This document shows positions 21,401-31,095 of a DNA stretch of 64,000 nt, piece after piece. Origin of the DNA: Paragorgia papillata (taxonomy: Eukaryota > Cnidaria > Anthozoa > Scleralcyonacea > Coralliidae); contig JAWNZC010000408.1 of NCBI GenBank assembly GCA_035771165.1, forward strand, positions 1,426,001 to 1,490,000, in the 5' to 3' direction. The stretch's first letter is position 1. Each line of letters starts with the position of its first letter. The notes beneath the pieces are model-generated. The model had not been told where the DNA came from and made no database searches. It saw nothing but the letters and a program-made list of their open reading frames with translations. Both the position numbers and the translations under genes were made by a program.

Positions 21401-21686
21401 CAACAACAACGACAAAGGTTTTCTTCTTTAAACAAAAGAATCTTTTTGCAAAACGAAGAAAACGAATAACTTTTAAACGTACAAGGTTTAACCTAGCGTG
21501 AGGTCTGTACTATAGTGAAATATCGATCCGACGTTTTTAGTACGGCCGAGCGAGCGCATGCAGGTCCTTGCAGAAAACGGAGGCCCGATATTTCACAAGT
21601 ACAGACCGAACAAGCGAGGTCAACAAGTAGGTTATTATATGACCATAAAAATGTTGTAAACGTTTAGTGAAAACTCCATAAAGTGT

Positions 21687-21762
21687 CAATCTCGTCCCCA
21701 GAGCCAAACCCCTCGCACGCGAGCCGCGCGGCCGGGCATATTTGGCTCTGGGGACGAGATTG
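21687..21762. mobile_element. 76-bp MITE with CAATCTCGTCCCC ends and 9-bp TSD, A-specific
   Basis: It is absent from unit B, where the single target ATAAAGTGT remains at 37789-37797. In unit A, ATAAAGTGT is present on both sides (21678-21686 and 21763-21771). The ends CAATCTCGTCCCCAGAGCC are inverted repeats. The 9-bp duplication fits a Mutator-like family, the same family as 26636-26841. Confidence 0.9.
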
Positions 21763-22320
21763 ATAAAGTGTTAGGTTCGTATTCGTCACCATTTTTCTTG
21801 CGAACTAAACAAAAGTGGCAGATATTTTCATATTTTTAAGTACTTTAGCTATCTTGAACTTTCTGCCCCTAATAATATAGAGGGCAAAATTACTCGAATA
21901 TGATTGGCTAATGAGAGGGCATTTTTTTGTAATTCAGGGCAAAATGTCTTGCACTTGATTGGTTCCTTGATCGGCAATTCTTGCATGTGATTGGTCGCTT
22001 GGTTACCTGGCAACAGTGAACATCAGAGGACTGACCTTTTTTCAACAAATCTGCAAGGTTTTTCGATCTAAAAATGCTTTTTTGTTTACTTTGAACTAAT
22101 TTAAACTATTGAAGGAGTGTAAACTGTTAGTGAATATGAATACACTAGAAAATTTACGACGTTTTGCCTGTGTATACAAAAAGGAAGCAACAGGCACAGC
22201 GATAGAGCGAGGAAAATTGTAATGTTGCCGAGCACCGACCGTGATAAGGTACATGTACTTCGACATTTTCTGGACATAACATAGCTCTTGAATAATTTTT
22301 CCCGCTATATTATTAACACA

Positions 22321-22466
22321 TAATCGCATGAGTTCTCGTAAAATTAAGGTTTAATTTCACTCATGTTTTCAAAATCTTACAAATTACCCTCGACGGTTTG
22401 CGACTCGGGCAATTTTGTAAACACTCGTGAAATTAAACCTTAATTTTCCTCGGCCCCATGCGATTA
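22321..22466. repeat. Fold-back sequence, unit A
   Basis: The arms TAATCGCATG...AATTAAGGTTTAATTTCAC and its inverse end at CATGCGATTA. The loop reads TACCCTCGACGGTTTGCGACTCGGGC. Unit B copy at about 38348-38492. Confidence 0.75.
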
Positions 22467-22689
22467 CATATACAAATAGCATTTTTCAATTGTTTTTGTT
22501 TGACATATTGCTCAGTAATTGGATAAAAGAACATCTGAGATTCTATAATCCTTGTGAGAAGTGAATGTTATATCATTACGAACAATGTTAGTTGTTACGA
22601 ACATTTTGAATATTTTAAAATGTTTCACATGGAAACTTGAACTATACATGCATCAAATGAAAGCTTGACACAATTTCTAACATACTTTA

Positions 22690-22930
22690 AAAGACTCATT
22701 AATAATTCATGACGACTGAAAACACAAAAGAAATCAATACCGTAGCAGTGGTTGTAAATCGGATACAGCATCGTCCTGATTTACATAAATTTTAGCTTTG
22801 ATTTTCTTGGCTAAAACAGACCGTATCCCCAAAATAATTGGTGAACTTGATTACTTAGATGCATTTGTATTTTAAGAAAGATACAGCATTCGCATCCGAG
22901 CTGTATCTATTACATATTTCAACAATGAGT
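22690..22930 (+). repeat. Dispersed repeat Y, uninterrupted copy, unit A
   Basis: The same family as the target of the hAT element near 400-457 and 2117-2347. This copy lacks the hAT insertion and serves as a paralogous empty site. Unit B copy at about 38716-38960. Confidence 0.6.
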
Positions 22931-23169
22931 AGTTCTGAAATTATTATCCGTCTTGTCACATGTATACTGACATCGCTTTCATTTTGCTTATAAAATTCTC
23001 TCAGCGGTCTGGAACGGCAGATTCCGGACCGCTCAGGAACCAATCAAATTGCTGGATTTCACTGGACCGCTCACAAAAATAGTCATATAATATTTATTAG
23101 TATAAATTTACAAGTTTCTATCACAAATCCTTAAATTTCATTGGCTATCGCAGGAGTTACTATCTGCTG

Positions 23170-23923
23170 TTAGTATAATTTCATAGTGGAAAAGAGGCTT
23201 TCCAGCTTTCTGATTGGTCCGCTCAGCGGTGAATCTGAGGTGATAGTCACCGCCTGTCTCAGTCTCCCCCTCGGAGTTGTCATTTTGAAGTATAAGATTT
23301 TAGAATTTGTCGATTCATTGAACTGTTGATTTTTTTTTTCAAAATGGGGTCTGTAGTTTTTGAGACAAACAAAAGAGCATAATACTGAAAACATTTATCA
23401 CTGAGATGTTGTACATATCAAATATCGTAAAAACAAAACTTTATAAAGGTAAGGAAGTATATTTTCCATAATTCTTTGTATGTTTTGGCTAGGTTTTGGT
23501 CGTAGCGATGTGGCGAAAACTTCGTCATGAGTGAAGAACATATTGAAGATGAATTAAGTGCAAAAAAGCCGTAACACAGGATCAAAAACACCAGAATAAA
23601 AGTCTTTTTAGCATATATTTGAATGTATGTACAAGTTCAATTCCAAAGTAGGATGTTGTTTACTCTTTTTTTGAAATTATTTACTGACAAAGACTGTGGC
23701 TTACTAACATCGTCTGTGAATAAACAGAATCACCACTGTTAAAATGAAAGCTGTTGTTTAAAAGTTTTTGTTTCAACGTTATTGGTTTTTTATCAACCTC
23801 TGAAATTATACTAAAACAATTAGTCACCTCAGTCTCAGTGATTATCGGTGTATTTACCTCGCCGCTTCGCGGCTCGGTAAATATCCACCGATAGTCACCT
23901 CGACTTCGGTGACTAATTGTTAA
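23170..23923. mobile_element. 754-bp A-specific block: TTAGTATAATTTCA element plus hairpin
   Basis: Unit B joins its flanks directly at 39197/39198. 23170-23814 has ends TTAGTATAATTTCA and TGAAATTATACTAA. 23815-23922 is a fold-back, AACAATTAGTCACC to GGTGACTAATTGTT. No target duplication flanks the whole block, so it is either an insertion with altered edges or a deletion from unit B. Confidence 0.7.
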
Positions 23924-24016
23924 ATAGAAACCTCTGGCGATAAGCCAATGAAAAGTCTTCTTTTAACGAAATTGACCAATCACAAAATGCGTAGTATGTC
24001 ACGAGCAATGATCATT

Positions 24017-24120
24017 AGGGGCCGTTTACATAAATCCGGATTGAGATTAGCTCATTCCGGATTGAGTTCAATCCGGTTCTCATTCCGGATTGAAATTTCG
24101 TTCCGGAATCATGTAAAGTA
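24017..24120. mobile_element. Remnant of GGGGCCGTTTACAT-type MITE, unit A
   Basis: The ends resemble the PIF/Harbinger-like MITE at 25761. The unit B copy (about 39292-39470) is ~68 bp longer. Unit A lost one of two direct repeats of GTTTACAT-AATCCGGATTGAG with the sequence between them. Confidence 0.6.
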
Positions 24121-24960
24121 TGTTTACAAAATATGTAAAATAAGTGAAATATGCATATGTATATTAAGTTGAGAAGTTGGTTGAGCTATGCGAATAAATA
24201 GATATGTACAAGTACGCTAAAATATATTAAAATTGTTTTAAAAACGAGTTAAAGTTAAAATTAGCAAAACTACGAGTTCACTGCGCTCTTCGCGTGAGTT
24301 GATTGATGGTTTCTCTTTTCATATATAATGTGCTTCTTCCAATCTTAAGAAGTTCACTGTCGTTGTCGTCTAAGATGCTTATAGTTTAAATTATGTAAAT
24401 TGTGGCAGGCTGTAAAATGTTTGTATATAGACAGACGAAGGCACGAAGCTGCTCGCCCTCGCTATAAATTTTTAATTTCTGATGATATCGTCGTAGTACG
24501 ACAAAAAGTGTCAAAAGCCCAAACAATAAATAATTTAAACAAACAGCAGCAGCAACTAGGCTGTATTAATTTCATTTGATTAAATCTGAATATCAAATAT
24601 ATTATTCAGTTAACCGCGTGATTTCTTCAAATTGTAGAACTTATTCTGATCTTGCTTCTTAACCACCGTCGTGATCCTAACATCTTAAATATTAACAATT
24701 ACAACCTCAACCTCAACATCAACCTCAACCAACAATTATAGTCTCCCTGCTATATAGGTTGGGCAATAAAATTCTTAGTATCTCTGCGGTACTAACTGTG
24801 TTTACCGCCGGACTAGCTCAGATGCCTGAGTTTTCAACGCGTTGACTGCTAGGTTATAGTTTGGGTAGACTATATATATACAAACAAACAAACAAACAAA
24901 CAAACAAAGTGTTCGCCAAATGTCGAAAAGTTCTCAATACCGTAAAGATAGAGCGAATAT

Positions 24961-25106
24961 ACTATAAGTGGGCTTACCTCAAATGTTGATGGTCGCTACT
25001 GTCAGTTTCACGCTGGGGCGATCGCCCCAGCGTGAGAAAGATCGCCCAGCGTGAAACTGACAGTAGCGACCATCAACATTTGACTGGGTATAAGCCCACT
25101 TATAGT
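24961..25106. repeat. Near-perfect hairpin, unit A
   Basis: The arms ACTATAAGTGGGCTTACC... and its inverse pair over about 65 bases around GCGTGAGAAAGATCGC. They contain GCTACTGTCAGTTTCACGCTG. Unit B copy: 40319-40462. The neighbouring TA/CAAA microsatellites differ in length between the units. Confidence 0.85.
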
Positions 25107-25760
25107 ATATATATATATGAGTTGTCGCCATAAGGTGTCCTGTTTTGAAATTCTTTCGGCATTCTGTTTGACTATTTTCACTGGATTTTGCCATTATCGT
25201 GATTTATAATTATAACTTCTTTAGCTCCGACTGAACGGTCCGTTTCAGTCAAACCATGCGGACTTTACTCTTTCGTATTTTGCTCTACCTTAACGCTAGA
25301 CAATTTTATTTGTCTGCAGGAAGAAAGCTCCCAGTCACTAAGAGGTTTAAGATACCTGGACGACGACGGCGGTTAAAAAGCAATGTGAATTTTACAATTT
25401 AAAAAAGTCACTGTTAATTGACTATTATATTTGATTTTTGAAGCTATAGTTTAGTGACTTGCCATGCATGCAGTACTACTAAAATTATTTTAGTCAATCT
25501 TAAGTAACATTATTTATTTTCTGGTTGTTGGCTTCGTCCTGAAAATGATGAATTGTTGATTTGCAAAATAGATTATTTTGTTTAAAAGACGTCGCCGTTG
25601 GGATTGACGTCGTAGATCTTAAGTCCCTTTATTATCAACTTTTCGTGACTGAATAGTTTATTCTAAAACTATGTAGACTTTAGTCTTTTTGGGCAACCCC
25701 AAAACCCTCTGGGTATAATCCCAGACGATTTTACTTATCAAGGTGAACTTCCAGTATTAA

Positions 25761-25995
25761 GGGGCCATTTACATGAACCGGGCCAGCCCGGTTATAACTG
25801 GGCTCATGCGATTGATTAGGATCTCACTGTGGATTTGAAACTCGCGTAAACTAAATGTACAAAGAAGAATTGGTTTAGTTTCGATGTAAACTAACCCTAA
25901 CGTTGATTAAAATCTCTTTTTGTGGCCGAGGAACGAATTTCGTGACACGAATCAGCCCGGTTAGCCGGGCTAGCCCGGCTCATGTAAATAACCCC
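25761..25995. mobile_element. PIF/Harbinger-like MITE with TAA TSD, unit A
   Basis: Inverted termini GGGGYYATTTACATGARCC are flanked by the 3-bp duplication TAA (25758-25760 and 25996-25998). Subterminal AGCCCGG repeats are present. Unit B copy at 41113-41345 has the same flanks. Confidence 0.8.
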
Positions 25996-26611
25996 TAAGA
26001 GTCAGAGGTGTTTATATCATGGAAGCGAGCCAGCCTGGGTACTCGAGCTAACAGCTTTCCCCAAATTAAATCGTGCTTTTTTATATATTAGCTTTTTCCG
26101 AATACGCACCCACATGCATGAGCAACAGATTGTTTGTCGAGTATAGAAGGGTTGGGCAATAGGCAAACCATGTATACAGTTAATATTTAAAACAATGAGA
26201 TTTCGTGTCTTGTCAGAACTGATACACTACGCAATTAACACAACATATAAACAAACACCCCTTACTTCGAACAAATTGACTTTACATTGATTTCTAATAA
26301 TATGCATTATACACTGTCTCTTACCAGCGATAACCGTGCTTTTCTGTCTTGGAATGGCAGCAATAAACGCTAGAAAATACTGCAAAACCAGTGAAGTGTA
26401 CAACCAACACTAAAGGTCTGAAAGATGTGATGTTTAATTATATAGCTGCATCATGCTCGACCGATCGAAGATCATGCAGCAATGCGCCATAGTCCCTAGA
26501 ATTAAAGTGTCTGGAAACGCGGCGTACTTCAAAGGAAAAACACGGCAAGCTTTGCCCATATTGAGGTAAGCGTATCACGTGACGCGAAGGGGCACGGTCA
26601 AGGCTATCAAT

Positions 26612-27170
26612 ATGGCGACAGAACAAGGCGCGAGCCAATCTCGTTCCCAGAGCCCACGTTCCCCACCCGGGAAACGAGAGACTCTGGGATAATCCGTTTC
26701 ACATCGATATTTCATTGGCTGATGAACACAGTGAACTCTATATAACTCTTCTTCCGGATAGAATCCTGTGACGGCGTGAACGGATTATCCCAGAGTCTCT
26801 CGTTTCCCGGGTGGGGAACGTCGGCTCTGGGAACGAGATTGGGCGCCAGCGCTTTCCAAGTGAAATATTGACGATGATGAGTTTGATTTTGGAGATGATA
26901 CCTTAGCGATAAATTTAAATTTACTGGAGGTGGATGCGGCGGACATTGAAGCTCAAATGGAGACTATTGTCAGCGATGTAAGTGTTTTATCGATGTTTAT
27001 AATACGATAAGTGCTGCTCTCAGGACATTTAATAGGAACACCGAAGGCTGAAATGGTTCTTTGTATTTTCAGATTCAGGAACCCCCAAGTGTTTTTTTGT
27101 GTGTCATGTGCATCAAAACATGAAATCGAAAGGTGGTTTGACCTTACATGTTCGAAGGAACCACAGTTAA
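26612..27170 (+). pseudogene. 5' exons of a C2H2 zinc-finger-type gene, broken by a MITE, unit A
   Basis: ATG at 26612 opens MATEQGAS. The frame is then split by the 206-bp MITE at 26636-26841. Beyond it an acidic segment continues, EFDFGDDTLAIN then EVDAADIEAQMETIVSD, one base out of frame. It ends at a good donor (GTAAGT at 26978). A 95-base intron ends TTTTCAG at 27072. The next exon encodes a zinc-finger-like end, MKSKGGLTLHVRRNHS, and stops at 27168-27170; its Cys pair needs a further frameshift. SKGGLTLH followed by a second His is the usual C2H2 helix. This looks like the decayed start of a host or transposon-derived zinc-finger gene. Confidence 0.5.
26636..26841. mobile_element. 206-bp MITE with CAATCTCGTTCCC ends and 9-bp TSD, unit A
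   Basis: The inverted termini CAATCTCGTTCCCAGAG are flanked by GGCGCGAGC (26627-26635) and GGCGCCAGC (26842-26850), a 9-bp duplication with one change. It is inserted in the first exon of the zinc-finger-like gene. The unit B copy (41986-42181) has the same position and a 10-bp internal deletion, so the insertion predates the duplication. Confidence 0.85.
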
Positions 27171-27936
27171 CTTAGTAAAAGGCTGTGAAACGGGAGAACA
27201 CAACGACAAGCTGTCATCCTTACATGTGCGGTGTTGTCAAACATTGTCGAAGGGGCTAAACAAAATTTTCTGCAGTCGGGTGTTTATTCGCAATAACTAA
27301 CCGCTTTCTGGCTTGTCGAAATCAGAAACATGCATATACAGGCACCGAAAAGGGGAATCGAGCGATTAGCAATTCTATGGCTATTTATTTTGCGCTCAGC
27401 CAAGTTGTTGGAAAATTCTAATTAAACTTTTGTTGTCGACTGTGACCTGCTGAGATTTAAATTCTTAGTTTTGTCAAAGTATATAGTCTTTTTGTAGTTA
27501 TAGTAACTATTTTGTGTTTTTAAACTTGTTATCATTATTTTCTGTACATTTTATAGTAGTCTTAACTTTTTCATTCATTAAATGCTATTTAAAGATTATA
27601 TACCATGCAATTGTTATCTTTATTATTAATTTACTGGTAATACATAATAAATTATTCTGTGCAGTGATCACAGATTTCTCTAAAGTCAGTATGCTTTCTG
27701 GCTATTAATGGCAAATTAGTGATATCAGTGCTTTTCCTTTTTTATGACATCCTGAAACATTTCCTTGTATCACTGACTGGCAAACATTTTTTCTTTGAAT
27801 AGAAATGGCATTAGGATTTATAATGTACCTGAACTCATACAGATCAAGTTTGGGTTGCCTGAGCGTTTCCCTGCAATCCTCATTTGATGGTCTTAACCAT
27901 CAAATTACTCTTTAACCATGCATGCACATCGTGACA
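27171..27936. other. Right end of unit A, no gene seen
   Basis: AT-rich. In unit B the corresponding stretch carries the 1.55-kb long-TIR insertion. The frame at 27514-27708 is hydrophobic but starts without context and is regarded as chance. Confidence 0.5.
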
Positions 27937-27943
27937 GATTTCA

Positions 27944-28106
27944 TTACTTGTCTGGCGATGCAAAAATTTTCTGATTTTCTTGCATGTCTGGGCATGCAAA
28001 AATTTTCCGATTTTTTGCATCTCCGGGCATGCAAAAATTTTCAGACTTTGCATGTCTGGGCAAGCAAAAATTTTCAGACTTTTTGCATCTTTGGGCATGC
28101 AAAACG
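27944..28106 (+). repeat. ~37-bp minisatellite, five units, unit B
   Basis: Corresponds to units 4-8 of the unit A array and then joins directly to the LINE relic. Eight units have been lost here or gained in unit A. Confidence 0.85.
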
Positions 28107-29197
28107 TTTCTAGTTGGCCCATATGTATCTAGTTGGCCTATATGGAAGCTGTATGTATTGAGGTAACTAAACCCAAAGCAAAACCTATTCTATTTACTTC
28201 TATATATCGGCCTCCAAATTCAAAAATTGAATTCATGGATGAATTACAAAATTATTTGCATAAATTAGATCACGAAGAAAAAGAGCTATTTGACTCTGGG
28301 GATTTAAACTGTGACCTTTCTCTAAATAATCTACAAAGTCAATCAAAAAGGTTAATTGAAATTCTCAACCTACTTCAATTAAAACAACTTATATTGGAAC
28401 CAACAAGAATTACTAATAACCACGAGTCTTTACTAGATATATATAATTGCCACAAATCCACCTGATAAGATAAAAAAGTGTGGAGTAATTCATGTTGAGT
28501 AAGTGATCATAGCCTTGTCTACACATGTCTAAAAGTTTCTGTTCCTAAGGACAAACCTAAACTAATACTAATATCCAGAACGTTTGAACAAACTTTTGAT
28601 AGGTTTTATATTATTATTATATTAGAATTGGTAATATATATAGTGTATACTTTTTATTATGTAAATAATTACGTAATTCAGCCTATATGGGCTGCGATGT
28701 GTTTTGAATAAACCATCCAATCCAATCCAATCCAATAATAGAAAGCAGATACTTTAAAAATTATAATATCAAGGATTTTAAAGATCACTTATATTATGAG
28801 TTAAACAAAACAACCTGGGACTCAAATGATCCAAATCATCTTTGGGATCAATTCAAGAAAGCATTCAATTCAACCTCAGATATTTATGCCCCTATTAAAA
28901 TTCGTAAAGCTAGGAGTATGTATGCCCCATGGCTAACTACAAACATTAGACATGAGATGAACCACAGAGATTATTTGAAGAAAAAAGCAGTGAAAACTAA
29001 ATCAGAATACTTTGAAAAAGCATACAAAGTACAACGTAATCACGTTAATAAACTAATTAAGAATGTTAAAGCTGAGTACTGTAAAATCAGCATCGATCTT
29101 AACAAAAATAATCCCAAAGAGATGTGGAAAAATATAAACCAGGTACTCAGTGGTAAAGGTCGCTGTTCAAAGACCACAAGTATTAATAAAATATATA
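28107..29197 (+). pseudogene. LINE relic (AP-endonuclease C-terminal part), unit B
   Basis: Same motifs as unit A. It lacks A's 4-base insertion, so the frame reads on from YRPPNS through GDLNCDL to LDIYN (28133-28465). It lacks one G near 28496 and carries a 173-bp insertion (28568-28740). The shared frameshift after LLDIYN shows the relic was already dead before duplication. Confidence 0.8.
28568..28735 (+). mobile_element. Truncated retroposon 3' end with (CCAAT)n tail, B-specific
   Basis: Absent from unit A. About 168 bp ends in TTTGAATAAACCATCC and four CCAAT repeats, flanked by a TAATA duplication (28563-28567 and 28736-28740). AATAAA plus a short-repeat tail fits the 3' end of a CR1/L2-type LINE, heavily 5'-truncated. 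Confidence 0.7.
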
Positions 29198-29838
29198 ACT
29201 TTACATATTTTGCTTTTCTCGAATAATAGTTATTCCACATTAACCACATTTTAAATGATGGCCAGTTTTTCTGTCCACCCCCTGTATGGTTGGGGGAAGA
29301 ATGAAGCGTGGAAGGATTTATGTAGGTCTGTGTTCTTTGGATAACCCTGAAATAGATCTTGTGATAACTTTATTATTCAAACGATGTTTATCTTCTGGCA
29401 ACAAAGAACTAGTTTGCTCGTAAACAACAAAACGACAGTTATAAAGGAGCAGAAAATTACTATTTTACAATGTTAACAACGTTTCAATACAAAAGTGAAA
29501 ATGAAAATAATAAAAACGTTCGAAAGTGGTAATAAAATTAATTTATTTCGAAAGTCCCTTCTTTTTGAATTCGTATTCCTTGATTTTGACATCGCCATGT
29601 TTGTATTCTCGCGGACACAACGACTCAACGAGCAAGCTATTATCTGTAGAAATGACGCCATATCTACTAAAAAATACCACTGTCTGTAGGTATATGACGC
29701 AATAGATACAGTAACATTTGAAATTAGCACTATCAATGCTTTTAGCAGATCAAAATCTAGAATGTATCAGTATTGCGTAATAAAAGAGTTTACCACGTGC
29801 ATGACGATCGAGTAATATCTGACGAGTTTACTATATAC
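29198..29838. other. No gene seen; contains the empty site of the composite element
   Basis: About 29405-29418 is the unoccupied TA target of the 2.6-kb element found in unit A. The rest equals 9513-9722 plus 12339-12765. Confidence 0.6.
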
Positions 29839-31095
29839 CTACGCTCGAATTGCTACAAGTTTTCGATATTCTACATAATACCAAACAACTTGGACAACCC
29901 AAAAGAAAGAAAGCCCTATACATGTGACCGTCATTGATGTTGCACTGAAAGTTAGACCTGCTATCAAGCGACTAGAAATAATTGACACATGAACCACAGT
30001 CGAAGCTATACTCAGATAGAATGCGGCATGATTCAAATCCGTTACCTTAGACAACAAGGATAAAACTATGGAATAGCCGAAACAAGGCAGTCCTAGACAG
30101 ATCAAGGGCAAAAGAAGATACGAGCCTATCACTTGATCAGAATTGTTCCACGCCAGCGCAAAGTAAAACAACAACAAAATTGGGAAGATTTGAACAGAAA
30201 TCCAAGCGACGACCAAGTTCCTTTCGGACACGTATTCCAATGCAAGGTAGTTGACGAAATAGGCGACAAAAGCGATCAACGTTCCGTTTACAAACAGAAC
30301 CTTTATATGGATGAGCTGTAAGTGGAAACGATCTGCTGCCAATAGTGGCACGTAGAAGCCAGTGACACAATAGAAGAAAAAAGCCATGAATAGAATGAAA
30401 TACAGACAAACAATTTCGCAATTGAAAATGGGTGGATTATCAGTTTTCGATTCAGGGTCGTTTTCGTCGTCGCTTTTCACATCTGGCTGGATTTCTTCTA
30501 AAGAAAAGGATTTTTCTCGTCCCGCATTTTGTGGGACACAAACCACAGTTGCAACAATCATGAAGAACCAAATAATTGTCAAAAGAAATCCGGGCGAATT
30601 TCCTGGACCAATGTTCCAACCTAAGATATCAAGGTTAAACGTAAGAAAGCTGCCAATGCTTGGAGCGAGCGCTGTTCCTAACTTAAACAATCCTCCAAAA
30701 AGCAAGAACGCTTTGGCGCGATTTTTGTTGTCTGTATACCGTGATGCCATAGCATACAGAACTCCAATTGAACCCCCGCCAAATCCACTGATGAGTCGAC
30801 CAAACAAAGGAAAATATGCGTTGACTGGGATGGAGTAAGTTAGATGTCCAAGAAATTTAAAAACAGCGCTAAATACCAGAATGGCTTTGGTAACTCGAAA
30901 TCTGTCGTCCAGTGCTCCAATGAAAGGGGAAGTAATCAGCGTCCCGATCGAGTAAGCTGCCAATGTTACGCCGAGAAAAAGTTTTGATTCTCCAAATAGA
31001 TCAATGTAATACCAAGCCGTTGGCAGAATTAAGAATTCTTCTAACCCATCCACAATGAGACGAACAGCAACATACATGAAAATCATTGTGCTCAT
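29839..31095 (-). CDS. Major facilitator superfamily transporter (MFSD8-like), unit B
   Basis: 418 residues from MSTM, collinear with the unit A gene and without a frameshift. The loop 2-3 motif GALDDRFRVTK and the Gly-rich GRLISGFGGGS helix are unchanged. The upstream ATG used in unit A is ATT here, so translation must start at MSTM if the gene works. Most amino-acid differences fall in a few clusters, notably around 30001-30078 (CFGYSIVLSL and AAFYLSIAST here against CFSYCIILSL and AALYLSLAGT in A). Preservation of the frame argues that both copies may be functional, but the duplication may simply be young. Confidence 0.78.
   Translation of the reverse strand: MSTMIFMYVAVRLIVDGLEEFLILPTAWYYIDLFGESKLFLGVTLAAYSIGTLITSPFIGALDDRFRVTKAILVFSAVFKFLGHLTYSIPVNAYFPLFGRLISGFGGGSIGVLYAMASRYTDNKNRAKAFLLFGGLFKLGTALAPSIGSFLTFNLDILGWNIGPGNSPGFLLTIIWFFMIVATVVCVPQNAGREKSFSLEEIQPDVKSDDENDPESKTDNPPIFNCEIVCLYFILFMAFFFYCVTGFYVPLLAADRFHLQLIHIKVLFVNGTLIAFVAYFVNYLALEYVSERNLVVAWISVQIFPILLLFYFALAWNNSDQVIGSYLLLPLICLGLPCFGYSIVLSLLSKVTDLNHAAFYLSIASTVVHVSIISSRLIAGLTFSATSMTVTCIGLSFFWVVQVVWYYVEYRKLVAIRA

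Larger units (their letters stand above)
8128..27936 (+). repeat. Tandem duplication, unit A (19.8 kb)
   Basis: The whole interval recurs in direct orientation and the same order at 27937-44823. Landmarks in both: minisatellite, LINE relic, MFS gene, simple-sequence array, giant fold-back, TAGCCTGGT MITE, GTGAATAGTG palindromes, hairpins, PIF/Harbinger MITE and the interrupted zinc-finger exon. GATTTCA occurs at 8128-8134, 27937-27943 and 44824-44830. Sequence left of the first and right of the last is unique, so it marks the breakpoints. A-only sequence: 9725-12336, 21687-21762, 23170-23923 and most of the array at 15822-17300. Confidence 0.95.

Noticed and set aside
24478..24520. CTGATGA followed by a TCGTCG/CGAC-like stem
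   Set aside because: The second core strand GAA is missing (CAAAAAG instead), so a hammerhead cannot form.
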